A program made the translations under genes and the position numbers. This document shows positions 22,634 to 31,976 of a stretch of 64,000 nucleotides of DNA, one piece after another (position 1 is the stretch's first letter; each line of letters opens with the position of its first letter). The notes below the pieces were generated by a model. It had not been told where the DNA came from, searched no databases, and saw nothing but the letters and a program-made list of their open reading frames with translations. The DNA lies in contig NZ_VHLG01000001.1 of the NCBI RefSeq assembly GCF_006516955.1, positions 718,084 through 782,083 on the forward strand, read 5' to 3'. The DNA is from Martelella alba (GTDB taxonomy: Bacteria; Pseudomonadota; Alphaproteobacteria; Rhizobiales; Rhizobiaceae).

Positions 22634-23656
22634 CTAGTGGCCTCCTAAGCGGGAAATATCGGCAAGGGCTGGCAATCCAAAGGCATCAAGATCGGCGGGA
22701 CCGGCAGGCTCTGCGGTTCTGATCGCCGCGCGAAGCTTGGCCGAGCGGGCGCGCGGATTTTGTTCGGCCTCAGCCTCACTCGCGCTCACCATGGCCTTGC
22801 CCTTGATGGAAAAAAGTTGCGGTGCGGCGGTTACGACCGGCAGATGCCGGGACCCCTGAGCCTTACCCAGCCGCTCGGAAATGAAATGCTTGACGATGCG
22901 ATCCTCAAGCGAATGAAACGTCACAACGACGAGAACGCCGCCGGGTTTCAAGGACCGTTCGGCGGCCAGCAGCGCTCGGGCAAGCTCACCCAGTTCGTCA
23001 TTCACATAGACACGAAGCGCCTGGAAGACGCGGGTTGCCGGATGGATCTTGTCCTTGGCTTTGCGCGGCGAAACCGTCTCGATCAGCTGCACGAGATCGC
23101 GCGTCGTCTCGAACGGCGCCTCAGCCCGGCGTTTTTCGATCGCCCGCGCGATACGTCCAGCATGGCGCTCCTCGCCCAGAAAGCCAAAGATCCGCGTCAG
23201 ATCCTGAGCCTTGGCGCGGTTGACGACATCGGCCGCCGAAACACCCGATGCCGACATGCGCATGTCCAGCGGACCATTTTTCTGAAAGGAAAAGCCGCGT
23301 TCAGCCTCATCGATCTGCATCGAGGAAACGCCGATATCCAGCACGACACCATCATAGCCAGCCTCCGGCGCAAAGGCATCAAGCCGGGAGAAACAGGTTT
23401 CCTCCAACCGAAGACGTCCGCCATAGGCTTCCAGCATGGGAGCTGCTGCTGCAATTGCGTTGGGATCGCGGTCAAGCGCCAGCACATCGGCACCGGCCTC
23501 AAGAATGGCCCGGCTGTAACCGCCGGCACCGAATGTACCGTCCAGAATAAGCTTGCCGGGTGCCGGCTCCAGAGCAGCCAGCACCTCGGCAAGAAGAACC
23601 GGAATGTGGCGAACCAGTCCGCCATTGGCATCCTTATTGCCAAGATTCCCCGACAT
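22634..23656 (-). CDS. rsmH: 16S rRNA (cytosine1402-N4)-methyltransferase RsmH
   Basis: Methylates C1402 in the ribosomal P site. The SAM-binding motif is [16 protein letters not shown], and [14 protein letters not shown] and [13 protein letters not shown] are family signatures. Start set at 23656 ([13 protein letters not shown], 340 aa) with GGGGAAACGG upstream. The open frame runs back to 24316 through mraZ in another frame and is not real there. The start lies 17 nt after the mraZ stop. Confidence 0.96.
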   Translation of the reverse strand: MSGNLGNKDANGGLVRHIPVLLAEVLAALEPAPGKLILDGTFGAGGYSRAILEAGADVLALDRDPNAIAAAAPMLEAYGGRLRLEETCFSRLDAFAPEAGYDGVVLDIGVSSMQIDEAERGFSFQKNGPLDMRMSASGVSAADVVNRAKAQDLTRIFGFLGEERHAGRIARAIEKRRAEAPFETTRDLVQLIETVSPRKAKDKIHPATRVFQALRVYVNDELGELARALLAAERSLKPGGVLVVVTFHSLEDRIVKHFISERLGKAQGSRHLPVVTAAPQLFSIKGKAMVSASEAEAEQNPRARSAKLRAAIRTAEPAGPADLDAFGLPALADISRLGGH

Positions 23657-23673
23657 TCCGTTTCCCCGTCTCG

Positions 23674-24114
23674 TTATGCGCCAGCACGGCCGCCAAAGCG
23701 TGCCTTGCGCGCGGCATCCTGCGCCGCCTGGAAGGCCTGCGGCTCCCAAAGCTGGAAGTGATCCGCACGCCCCACGAAAGTGACCTCCGAACCGATCCCG
23801 GTGAAATCGCGGATAAAATCCGTGACCATCAACCGTCCCTCGGCATCGAGCTTCATGAACACGCCGCCGCCATGGATGAGCAACGACATGCTGTTCGCCT
23901 CCGGCGAAAAAGGATCTTCCTGATCGATCTGCCGCTCGAACCGCGCCAGAAGATCGGGACCGCCAACGCTGATCGCCGGAAAGACAAAATCCTGGAAACA
24001 GTAAAGTTCCTCGATCTGCCGTTCGGCCAGAACGCTGCGAAACACCGCGGGTACCGACACACGGCCCTTGGCATCGATCTTCTTCGTCTGATTGGAAAGA
24101 AATCGGTTCATCAC
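23674..24114 (-). CDS. mraZ: Transcriptional regulator MraZ
   Basis: DNA-binding regulator and first gene of the dcw cluster, 146 aa. It contains two SpoVT/AbrB-like halves, seen as [25 protein letters not shown] and the second copy around [20 protein letters not shown]. MraZ represses its own cluster in E. coli by binding TGGG repeats. A matching four-repeat array lies about 170 nt upstream. Confidence 0.96.
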   Translation of the reverse strand: MMNRFLSNQTKKIDAKGRVSVPAVFRSVLAERQIEELYCFQDFVFPAISVGGPDLLARFERQIDQEDPFSPEANSMSLLIHGGGVFMKLDAEGRLMVTDFIRDFTGIGSEVTFVGRADHFQLWEPQAFQAAQDAARKARFGGRAGA

Positions 24115-24456
24115 GCGCTACAGCCGACAACTCCGGCGACGCCACATGCGCCACCACCTTCCAATCCGAAAAACTCAAACGCAACCCCATCCGCCCATGG
24201 AGCAGATTGCCCAAACATTCCGGATACTTAGAACTAGACTGCTCCGAACATGGAGCCATGCGACCCCGGAGCGAACTCATGTCTAATGGGATAACATGGG
24301 ACAGTTTGGGCGTCAATGGGATTACCTGTTGTTAACCATGCCGACACGGTGTCGCGGAAGCTTTTATTTTAGCAATCAGCCATTAACGAAAGCTTTCCCC
24401 GCGCGGGTCTGGCGCGGGAAAGTTGGGCGAGCCCATAGCGTTGATTTTGTGATAAA
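24115..24456. other. Intergenic region upstream of mraZ and downstream of rnpB
   Basis: 342 nt, no gene. It contains the four TGGG repeats (24287-24320), a TTAACCAT half-site (24332-24339) and the U-rich end of rnpB. The dcw promoter must lie here; no -10/-35 pair was clear enough to list. Confidence 0.65.
24287..24320 (+). promoter_or_regulatory. Putative MraZ operator: four TGGG direct repeats
   Basis: Four repeat units occur head to tail at exact 10-bp spacing: TGGGATAACA, TGGGACAGTT, TGGGCGTCAA, then TGGGATTACC. MraZ in E. coli binds TGGGN direct repeats separated by 5 nt, which is the same 10-bp period. The units read on the strand opposite to mraZ. The site lies about 170 nt before the mraZ start. 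Confidence 0.75.
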
Positions 24457-24898
24457 AACCAGTTGGCCTGTAAGCCGGGTTCTGTATGGCCCTTACCGCT
24501 AGGAAAGGACGTGGCGACCATTCATCTGGGACAGTGCTTGCGCACTGCCTCGCGCAACCCACCCGGATGACTGGCCCGGAAACAGGCTGGTGCCGAAGCG
24601 CCGCGTCATCCCTATTCGGTCTTGCTCCCGGTGGGGTTTACCTTGCCGTCTGCGTTGCCGCATCCGCGGTGGGCTCTTACCCCACCCTTTCACCCTTACC
24701 CCGCCATCATGGCGTCTGCCTCTCACGCCTTTTCGGCGACCAGACGTCATGAAAGCGGGGCGGTTTGCTTTCTGTGGCACTTTCCCTGGGGTCACCCCCG
24801 CCGGACATTATCCGGCACCGTGTTTCCGTGGAGCCCGGACTTTCCTCACCATACCGCCTTTCGGCATTGGTACAGCGCGGCCGCCCGGCCAACTGGTC
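24457..24898 (-). ncRNA. rnpB: RNase P RNA (class A)
   Basis: Catalytic RNA that trims tRNA 5' leaders. The minus strand carries the universal GAGGAAAGTCCGGGCTCC core near the 5' end and ACAGAACCCGGCTTA near the 3' end. P1 is an 11-bp perfect helix: ACCAGTTGGCC (24887-24897) pairs with GGCCAACTGGT (24458-24468). The helix is followed by TTTTT, which serves as the end of the transcript. Length is about 440 nt, within the usual alphaproteobacterial range. Ends are set by P1 and may be off by a few bases. Confidence 0.96.
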
Positions 24899-24903
24899 CG
24901 GCC

Positions 24904-24909
24904 TACATA
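24904..24909 (-). promoter_or_regulatory. Likely -10 element of rnpB
   Basis: Minus-strand TATGTA ends 6 nt before the first P1 base, the right distance for a -10 box. The -35 region (TGGCAA, 17 bp upstream) is weak. Confidence 0.4.
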
Positions 24910-24957
24910 ATCGAGACCGGTCGAAATTGCCACTCGATAATTGACCGCATTCCGCCC

Positions 24958-26145
24958 TCAGCCAAAGGCCGGTGCAAAATCAACGGCATATCCCTCATCC
25001 TTCAGATTGCCCCTGGCCATCAGCACGGCACCAAGACGGCCGATCTCGTCAGAGCTCTTGGCAGCAGCACCGCAGCCAGCCGTCAAAACGGCAATGCGAT
25101 GCGAGGGCGAAAAGCCGATCATCGGATAACCGGATGGCGAGAAGGTTGTGGCACAGGAAGAGGTCAGCGTATTGCGCACGCGAATACCGGGCATGAGATC
25201 GCACAGGATACGGGTCAGATGTTCGCGTGTTGCCGTGCGCCCCTCGGTCAGAAACCACGCCTTCAGCGCGGCTTCATCGGTCAGGCGGACATCGTCCGGA
25301 TCACCGCCGATCTTGATATAGAACCGCCCGTCTGGATAACGGATCGGCGGCAGCAGATAGAAGCCCTGCCCCTCGGTCTCGGCGCGGAAAATCACGCTTG
25401 GCATGCCGGCAAGATCGGCCGCCTCAGCCTCATCGACCTCGAAAAACGCAATCGTTCGGGCAAAGACCGAAAGGTCGATCCGCGCGGGCAGCAGCCTCTC
25501 ATTGATGGTGAAAGCGCCTGTGGCGACCAGAACCTGCTCGGCAGTGACACTGGCCCCGTCATCCATCTCCACCGTAACTTTGACGCCTGTGTCGCGAATG
25601 GCGGTGACTGTGTTGCGAAAAACAGCAGCTCCCTGACGCTCTGCGAGCATGGACTGCGCTGCCACCAGACGCCGTGGCGAGATGTGGCCGGCGCCGTGGC
25701 GTTCGTAGAGCGCCTCGATCTTGCTCGGAAATTCCAGATAGGGGAACCGCGTCGCCAGGGCCGGGCCATCCAGCAATTCGGTCTTAGCGCCAGCTTTGTG
25801 CGATGCAGCAACAAGTGCATCAATATAGCGGGAGCGTTCGCGCGAGGGACCGGCGATCAGGGCGCCGCATTCGGTGAAAAAGTCAATGCCGCTTGCTGCT
25901 GCAATCTCGCCATAACGGGCGATGGAGCGATGGGACAGCTGCCCCCAAACCGGATCGCGATCAATGGTGCGCGTGATCCGCCCCTCATCGTAATGGCTTG
26001 CAAACACACCCTTGTGGATCGTGCGATCCAGCGGCTCGTCCGGCCCGATAAGGGCAACGCCTTCGCGCATGGTTGCAAGATGCCGCGCCGCAGCAGCGCC
26101 CATCATTCCACGGCCGACGATAATTGTATTGAAATGCCCGGACAT
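24958..26145 (-). CDS. FAD-dependent oxidoreductase, DAO family
   Basis: 395-aa amine/amino-acid oxidase-like flavoprotein, similar in layout to monomeric sarcosine oxidase and N-methyl-tryptophan oxidase. The dinucleotide-binding start is TIIVGRGMMGAAAARHLA, and VLVATGAFT is the second FAD motif. The conserved C-terminal segment is SGYPMIGFSPSHRIAVLTAGCG. No signal peptide, so cytoplasmic. The substrate cannot be told from sequence. It lies 59 nt upstream of the rnpB 5' end, and no metabolic partner is adjacent. Confidence 0.82.
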   Translation of the reverse strand: MSGHFNTIIVGRGMMGAAAARHLATMREGVALIGPDEPLDRTIHKGVFASHYDEGRITRTIDRDPVWGQLSHRSIARYGEIAAASGIDFFTECGALIAGPSRERSRYIDALVAASHKAGAKTELLDGPALATRFPYLEFPSKIEALYERHGAGHISPRRLVAAQSMLAERQGAAVFRNTVTAIRDTGVKVTVEMDDGASVTAEQVLVATGAFTINERLLPARIDLSVFARTIAFFEVDEAEAADLAGMPSVIFRAETEGQGFYLLPPIRYPDGRFYIKIGGDPDDVRLTDEAALKAWFLTEGRTATREHLTRILCDLMPGIRVRNTLTSSCATTFSPSGYPMIGFSPSHRIAVLTAGCGAAAKSSDEIGRLGAVLMARGNLKDEGYAVDFAPAFG

Positions 26146-26217
26146 ATCACTCCCCGCCTCGGTGGCCCGTCTGAGATTGGGGGGAAGTCCGCCTCAATGC
26201 AAGGGGGATTGACGTTG

Positions 26218-26937
26218 TCAGGCAGCGCGACGCTCGCGTTCAATCGCCTCATAGGCGGCGTTGATGCGTGCCATGCGGTCATTTGCCGCCGCGTGGAACT
26301 CCTTCGGCACCCCGCGCGCCACCAGACGGTCGGGATGATTTTCCGCCGCCAGATTGCGGTAACGGCTACGGATCGTGGCAAAGTCGTCCGAACGCTTCAC
26401 ACCGAGCACCGAATAGGGATCACGGTCGCCGGAGGAAATATGCCGCGCCGTGATAGCGGCAAAGCGCGCCTCGCTGATACCGAAGATCGAGGCGACATCT
26501 GCCAGAAATGCCAGTTCATTCTCATGCACATGTCCATCGGCCTTGGCGATGTGGAACAACCCGTCAATCACTTCCTCCAGAAGCGGGCATTCGCCGTCAC
26601 TTTCCGTGCAGAGCGAGCGCATCTTGCGGGCATAGGCGTCGTAACCGGCAATATCCTGCCGTGCCAGATTATAAAGACGCGCAACATTGACGCGCTCTTC
26701 CTCGGGGATCTCGAAGATCTCGTGAAAGGCGACGACCTCTTCCTCGGTGACGAAACCATCAGCCTTGGCCATCTTGGCGGCAAGCGCGATCAGCGATACG
26801 GAAAAGGCAACCTGCCTGCGCGTTTCCGGGTCGCCCTCGAAAAGCGTGTGAACCGCTTCAACAACACTGGCCAGCACATTGCCCGCGGAAGACACAGTCT
26901 GGCTGACGAAGTTGACGAGTTTTTCCCAGAAAGACAT
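26218..26937 (-). CDS. TerB/J-domain protein (DjlA-like co-chaperone)
   Basis: 239-aa protein with an N-terminal TerB-like helical domain (about residues 40-150, acidic, KADGFVTEEE and KADGHVHENE repeats). A C-terminal J domain follows (DPYSVLGVKRSDDF, with the HPD motif in NHPDR), so it should stimulate DnaK-type ATPase. There is no clear membrane anchor beyond a hydrophobic, amphipathic start (MSFWEKLVNFVSQ). Start set at 26937; the open frame runs about 70 codons further without support. Divergent from the ftsH-like gene. Confidence 0.85.
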   Translation of the reverse strand: MSFWEKLVNFVSQTVSSAGNVLASVVEAVHTLFEGDPETRRQVAFSVSLIALAAKMAKADGFVTEEEVVAFHEIFEIPEEERVNVARLYNLARQDIAGYDAYARKMRSLCTESDGECPLLEEVIDGLFHIAKADGHVHENELAFLADVASIFGISEARFAAITARHISSGDRDPYSVLGVKRSDDFATIRSRYRNLAAENHPDRLVARGVPKEFHAAANDRMARINAAYEAIERERRAA

Positions 26938-27214
26938 GGCCTTACGCTCCCTGACGCTCAATATGCGCCGATTTGACCGGGCTGAAGATTGGACAATATT
27001 TGCGCCCGTTTCAAGTCGAACCATACGGTTCGATTTCACTTTTTTGCGACATCCGTCGCGCTTAGCCACCCAGCATTGCACGACGGAACCTCCTCCCGCA
27101 CACTTCGGACCCGACCGGGCAGACAATTTCCAATTGCCTGAACTCAACGGCGAACGCTATACGTTTACGCGAATTTAAGTCCCCGTTTTATCGTTTTGTC
27201 TGGAGTTTTATTGA

Positions 27215-29041
27215 ATGGAACGCAAGCATACGTTCAATTTTGGCTATTTTCTGGTCGCTTTTCTCATAATCATGGCGTTCCAGGCCTGGTTTACCTCACG
27301 TGATTATGCCGAAATCAGCTATTCCGACATGCTCAACTATGTCGACAAGGGCCAGGTCGAATCTGTCGCCATCTCCAACAACACCATTCAGGGCACCTTT
27401 ACCGAGCCGGTCAACGACAAGAAATATTTCGTAACCTATCGCGCACCGCAGGATCTGGCGGCGGATTTCGACCAGCACAAGGTCAATGTCACCGGCGTGC
27501 CGGATCACACGTTACTACAGAAAATCCTCTCCTGGGTTCTGCCGGTCGTTCTGTTTTTCGGATTATGGATCTGGTTCTTCCGCCGCTTCGCCGAAAAACA
27601 GGGCATGGGCCTTGGCGGCATGATGAATGTCGGCAAATCCAAGGCGAAGATCTATGTCGAGCGCAAGACCGGCGTCACCTTTGACGATGTTGCCGGTGCT
27701 GAAGAGGCAAAGGCCGAGCTGAAGGAGGTCGTCTCCTTCCTCACCGACCGGGAAAAATACGGACGGCTGGGCGCGCGGATCCCCAAGGGCATCCTGCTCG
27801 TCGGCCCGCCCGGCACCGGCAAGACGCTGATCGCCAAGGCGGTTGCCGGTGAGGCTGGCGTCACCTTCTTTTCCATTTCCGGTTCCGAATTCGTTGAAAT
27901 GTTCGTCGGCGTTGGCGCCGCGCGCGTGCGCGACCTGTTCCAGCAGGCCCGCGAAATGGCGCCTTGCATCATCTTTATCGACGAACTTGACGCGCTCGGA
28001 CGCGCCCGCAACTCCTTCGGCATGGGTGGCAATGACGAAAAGGAGCAGACACTCAACCAGCTGCTGGTTGAGCTGGATGGCTTCGATCCGGCATCCGGTA
28101 TTGTGCTTTTGGCGGCAACCAACCGGCCCGAAGTCCTTGACCAGGCGTTGACCCGGGCCGGCCGTTTTGACCGCCAGGTCGTCATGGACCGTCCTGACCG
28201 CGAGGGCCGTGCTGCGATCGTCTCGGTGCACATGAAAAAAGTTCAGATCGCCGATGACGTCAATGCCGACGAAATCGCTGGCCTCACGCCCGGCTTTTCC
28301 GGTGCCGATCTCGCCAATCTGGTCAACGAGGCAGCGATTTTTGCCACAAGACGCGGCGGCGACACCGTTCACATGGAAGACTTCACCCAGGCGGTGGAAC
28401 GCATCATTGCCGGTTCGGAACGGCGCGGACGGCTGCTCAACAAGGACGAACGCGAACGCGTCGCCTATCATGAAATGGGCCATGCCCTGGCGGCTGCGGC
28501 CCTGCCGAAGACCGATCCGGTCCACAAGATCTCGATCATTCCGCGTTCCATCGGCGCGCTCGGCTATACCATGCAGCGGCCGACCGAGGATCGCTTCCTG
28601 ATCACCGCCAGCGAATTGCGTGACCGCATGGTCGTGCTGCTTGCCGGCCGTGGCGCTGAAGATATCGTCTATGGTGAAATCTCGACCGGCGCTTCAGACG
28701 ACCTCGCCAAGGTGACCGATATCGCCAAACAATATGTCATGCGCTTCGGCATGGACCCGAAGATCGGCCAGGCTGCCCTTGATGAGCAGCGCGCGCAATA
28801 TCTCGGCGCCGCCCCCGGTGCCGGCAAGGCCCGCGACTATTCGGAAGAAACGGCCCGCGAGGTAGACCTTGCGATCCGCAAGCTGATCGACGAGGCCTAT
28901 GAACGGGCCAAGAAGATCTTGATCGACCGGCGTGACGATCTGGAGCAAGGCGCAAGGATCCTCCTCGACAAGGAAACCATCACCCCCGACGACTTTCCGC
29001 CGCTGGTGCAGCAACCTCTCGCCCAGGCGAAAATCTACTGA
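27215..29041 (+). CDS. ftsH: FtsH-type ATP-dependent zinc metalloprotease
   Basis: Membrane AAA+ protease, 608 aa. There are two membrane segments (near residues 9-25 and 108-124) flanking a periplasmic domain. The Walker A GPPGTGKT is at 197-204 and Walker B is [11 protein letters not shown]. The second region of homology holds the arginine fingers (RAGRFDRQ). The zinc site is HEMGH at 419-423, and the third ligand is probably the Asp in GASDDL. It lacks the extended C-terminal tail of many rhizobial FtsH proteins and lies away from tilS, the usual partner of the housekeeping copy. It may therefore be a paralogue. Divergent from the J-domain gene. Confidence 0.92.
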   Translation: MERKHTFNFGYFLVAFLIIMAFQAWFTSRDYAEISYSDMLNYVDKGQVESVAISNNTIQGTFTEPVNDKKYFVTYRAPQDLAADFDQHKVNVTGVPDHTLLQKILSWVLPVVLFFGLWIWFFRRFAEKQGMGLGGMMNVGKSKAKIYVERKTGVTFDDVAGAEEAKAELKEVVSFLTDREKYGRLGARIPKGILLVGPPGTGKTLIAKAVAGEAGVTFFSISGSEFVEMFVGVGAARVRDLFQQAREMAPCIIFIDELDALGRARNSFGMGGNDEKEQTLNQLLVELDGFDPASGIVLLAATNRPEVLDQALTRAGRFDRQVVMDRPDREGRAAIVSVHMKKVQIADDVNADEIAGLTPGFSGADLANLVNEAAIFATRRGGDTVHMEDFTQAVERIIAGSERRGRLLNKDERERVAYHEMGHALAAAALPKTDPVHKISIIPRSIGALGYTMQRPTEDRFLITASELRDRMVVLLAGRGAEDIVYGEISTGASDDLAKVTDIAKQYVMRFGMDPKIGQAALDEQRAQYLGAAPGAGKARDYSEETAREVDLAIRKLIDEAYERAKKILIDRRDDLEQGARILLDKETITPDDFPPLVQQPLAQAKIY

Positions 29042-29056
29042 GACAGGACAATTCAT

Positions 29057-29087
29057 GGCCCGGGCCGCAAAGGTGCCGGGCCTTTCT
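29057..29087 (+). terminator. Terminator after the ftsH-like gene
   Basis: Stem GGCCCGG with CCGGGCC, 12-nt loop, then TTTCTCC, starting 16 nt past the stop codon. The U-tract is short. Confidence 0.6.
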
Positions 29088-29121
29088 CCGTCACGGCAGT
29101 CCTTGCACCATGAAAGCGCTG

Positions 29122-30222
29122 TCATGCTGCGCGTGTATGGTAGAAGATTTCGGATCTGTTCCGGCCGGCTGATTTGGCTCTGTAAAGCGCCTCATCCGCC
29201 TTTTTGATGACCGCATCGAGATCACCGCAGCGCTCGGAAGAACAGGCAACACCGGCGCTCACGGTGATTTTGATACTTTGCTCGTGATAGGCGATGGCCA
29301 GGGCGGCAATTTTCCGGCGCACGGTCTCCGCCAGCCCGTAAGCGCCTTCGGCACTCGCACCCGGCAGAACGACAAGGATTTCCTCACCGCCATAACGCAC
29401 GACGAAGTCGCTGTGGCGGACATTGCTGCGGATGGCAGTGGCGACCTCACTCAAAACGATATCACCGGCATCATGTCCAAACGTGTCGTTGACCGTCTTG
29501 AAATGATCCAGATCGAACATCACGGCCGCATAACCTTCACCGCCCGATCCCAGATGCAGCGCGCTGGTGTGACTGAAAGCCTCCAGCGCCCGGCGATTGG
29601 CAAGTTTGGTCAGGGGATCGCGTTCCGCCGCGGCCTGAAGCGCGATAAGGCGATCATGATGGTTCAATTCGTAGGCCAGCGCCGAACCGAGAAGAACCAC
29701 ACCGGCAAAATTAAGCACCACGACATGGGGCCCGGTCGAGACAAGTGCGGCGGCGGCCACGTCCCTGGGCAATAGCGCAAAGGCCAAAAGATAAACGGGC
29801 GTCAGCAGACCAAGGTTCACAAGGCCGCGCAGATCCAGCCGGTTGTTCAGACCATAGCGATAGGCAAGGCCGACACCGCCGGAAACGGCAATCCCGAGCA
29901 GGCCTGCATAAAGGCCGGATCCCCCGACATAAAGCCGTGTCAGCGCTGCCATCGCCATGCTGACAAAGGCCGCCAGAGGCCCGCCAAAAGGCGCAGCCAG
30001 AACCAGCATGACGGCGCGCGTATCGATCAGTATGCCCGGTGAATAGATCGCCGGATAAACCATGGCGGCCATGGCGCCAAAACCGAATAGCAGGCCAAGA
30101 ACCAGGCCGTTCGGCCTTTTCTGACTGGAATTGCGCAGCAGAAGACTGAACGCCAGCACCACCAGTGCGGCAAGCCCAAGTCCGGAGACGAGAGGTGAAA
30201 TCACATCAAGAAAGCGAGTCAT
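29122..30222 (-). CDS. Membrane GGDEF-domain diguanylate cyclase
   Basis: 366-aa protein. The N-terminal half has about six hydrophobic segments in a 5TM-5TMR-like sensor arrangement. A GGDEF domain follows from about residue 200 (DPLTKLANRRALEAF; FDLDHFKTVNDTFGHDAGD). The active-site loop reads GGEEI, not GGEEF or GGDEF. The inhibitory I-site RHSD is in place exactly five residues before it. Most active-site residues are kept, so it probably makes cyclic-di-GMP, but the final Ile is a deviation. Convergent with the preceding ftsH-like gene. Confidence 0.9.
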   Translation of the reverse strand: MTRFLDVISPLVSGLGLAALVVLAFSLLLRNSSQKRPNGLVLGLLFGFGAMAAMVYPAIYSPGILIDTRAVMLVLAAPFGGPLAAFVSMAMAALTRLYVGGSGLYAGLLGIAVSGGVGLAYRYGLNNRLDLRGLVNLGLLTPVYLLAFALLPRDVAAAALVSTGPHVVVLNFAGVVLLGSALAYELNHHDRLIALQAAAERDPLTKLANRRALEAFSHTSALHLGSGGEGYAAVMFDLDHFKTVNDTFGHDAGDIVLSEVATAIRSNVRHSDFVVRYGGEEILVVLPGASAEGAYGLAETVRRKIAALAIAYHEQSIKITVSAGVACSSERCGDLDAVIKKADEALYRAKSAGRNRSEIFYHTRAA

Positions 30223-30710
30223 GAAACGCCCTCCCTATCTTCAAGTCTGAAGCTGCTTCGCGCCGCAACGGCCTGAAAAAGCGCCCCTTCGCCCGACGGG
30301 ACTGAACCGGCACAACGGATACGACCGGCCCACACTTCCTCCCACATCAGATTAACCTCCCAAACCGCAATTTCAGCCGATTTCGACTGAAGATGGTTCC
30401 TTCCGGAAAACCGTTGCCTGCCATGCGAGCGCGCATTTTATGCTGCGCCTTCTCTGGCCTAAAGTGATGGCCCCGAGAATTAGTAGCGTCAATATACTTT
30501 TGGTATATGCCTTTGGCGCAAACGAACAGGTGCCCGCAACAAAGGCAGTAGACCAAATCGATTTGAACAGCGCCGATCACCCGAAAGCATCAAATAGCGC
30601 TGTCAAACAGCAGATTTTATTCGGCTTTGCGCTTTACAAAGGCCAACGCCTGTCGCATCCATGTCGCAGATTTGACGGATGATCGAACATTGTTTCGAGG
30701 AAGGGAACCA
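30223..30710. other. Intergenic region upstream of pfp
   Basis: 488 nt between the divergent GGDEF and pfp genes. No gene is supported; an open frame at 30347-30580 has no coding character. A short AT palindrome, ATATAC-N5-GTATAT, occurs at 30492-30508. Promoters for both flanking genes are expected here. Confidence 0.55.
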
Positions 30711-31925
30711 ATGACGAAGCACAAGGTCGCCATGCTCACCGCCGGAGGGCTTGCCCCCTGTCTCTCATCCGCTGTCGGTGGGCTGATCGAACGTTATTCC
30801 GACCTCTCTCCCGAAACCGAGATCATCGCCTACCGATCCGGCTATGCCGGGCTTCTGACCGGTGACAGCCTCGCCATCACCGCCGCCATGCGGGAAAAGG
30901 CGCATCTCCTGCACAAATTCGGCGGTTCACCGATTGGCAACAGCCGCGTCAAGCTCACCAATGTGAAAGACTGCGTCAAGCGCGGCCTGGTTCAAGAGGG
31001 CGAGGTGCCGCTGCAAGTGGCCGCAGAGCGCCTTGCAAAAGACGGCATCACCATTTTGCACACGATCGGTGGCGACGACACCAATACCACGGCTGCCGAT
31101 CTTGCTGCCTATCTGAAGGAAAACGGCTATGACCTGACCGTTGTCGGCCTGCCGAAGACGGTCGACAACGACGTCAAGCCGATCCGCCAGACGCTCGGCG
31201 CCTGGACTGCAGCCGAATATGGTGCGCAGTTCTTCGACAATGTCTCCAACGAACAGAGCGCTTCGCCGGGAACGCTGGTGGTGCACGAGGTTATGGGCCG
31301 GAATTGCGGCTGGCTGACCGCTGCCACCGCCCGCGCCTATCTCGATCGTATCCGCCCGGTGGAATATGTCGATGGCATGCTGATGGGCCCGGCGCTGAAG
31401 ATGATCGACGGTGTGTATCTGCCGGAAATGGCCTTCGATCTGCAAAAGGAAGCCGACCGGCTGAAAAAGGTGATGGCTGAAAACGGTACGGTTTCGCTGT
31501 TTGTCTCGGAAGGCGCCTGCCTTGATGCCATTGTAGCCGAGCGCGAAGCCGCCGGCGCTGAGGTGACCCGCGACGCCTTCGGCCACGTCAAGCTCGACAA
31601 GATCAATGTCGGTGACTGGTTCGCCAAGCAGTTCGCCGCAATTCTCGGCGCCGAACGCGCTTTGGTGCAGAAATCCGGCTATTTCGCCCGCTCAGCACCT
31701 GCCAACAGCGATGATCTGAGGCTCATCCATTCCATGGTCGACCTCGCCGTCGAAAGCGCCATGGAAGGCATTTCCGGCGTGACCGGGCATGATGTGGAAA
31801 ACAACGGCCGGCTGAGAGCGATCGAGTTTCCGCGCATCAAGGGCGGCGGACACTTCGACCTGACGACGCCATGGTTCGGTGATGTTATGGCCGAAATCGG
31901 CCAGGATTTTTCACCTGCCGATTGA
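30711..31925 (+). CDS. pfp: Pyrophosphate-dependent 6-phosphofructokinase
   Basis: Interconverts fructose 6-phosphate and fructose 1,6-bisphosphate using PPi rather than ATP. The donor-site motif is IGGDDTNTTA, with Asp where ATP enzymes have Gly. The catalytic loop reads PKTVDND, with Lys in place of the ATP-type Gly; both mark a PPi enzyme. The fructose-phosphate site NCGWLTAATA is present. Start at 30711 (MTKHKVAMLTAGG, 404 aa) follows GAGGAAGGG. The open frame extends 28 codons upstream without conserved sequence. Confidence 0.93.
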   Translation: MTKHKVAMLTAGGLAPCLSSAVGGLIERYSDLSPETEIIAYRSGYAGLLTGDSLAITAAMREKAHLLHKFGGSPIGNSRVKLTNVKDCVKRGLVQEGEVPLQVAAERLAKDGITILHTIGGDDTNTTAADLAAYLKENGYDLTVVGLPKTVDNDVKPIRQTLGAWTAAEYGAQFFDNVSNEQSASPGTLVVHEVMGRNCGWLTAATARAYLDRIRPVEYVDGMLMGPALKMIDGVYLPEMAFDLQKEADRLKKVMAENGTVSLFVSEGACLDAIVAEREAAGAEVTRDAFGHVKLDKINVGDWFAKQFAAILGAERALVQKSGYFARSAPANSDDLRLIHSMVDLAVESAMEGISGVTGHDVENNGRLRAIEFPRIKGGGHFDLTTPWFGDVMAEIGQDFSPAD

Positions 31926-31976
31926 CCTTTACGTGGCCCGGCGCTTTTATGTCCGGACGCGATGGAGGAGCAAGCT

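Noticed and set aside
24332..24339. CtrA half-site TTAACCAT upstream of mraZ
   Set aside because: The partner half at the 7-nt spacing reads ATTA, not TTAA, and the strand is opposite to mraZ; kept only as a remark.
24622..26976. 784-codon open frame on the plus strand
   Set aside because: It runs antisense through rnpB and a well-conserved flavoprotein gene; its translation lacks family motifs. It is a GC-skew shadow.
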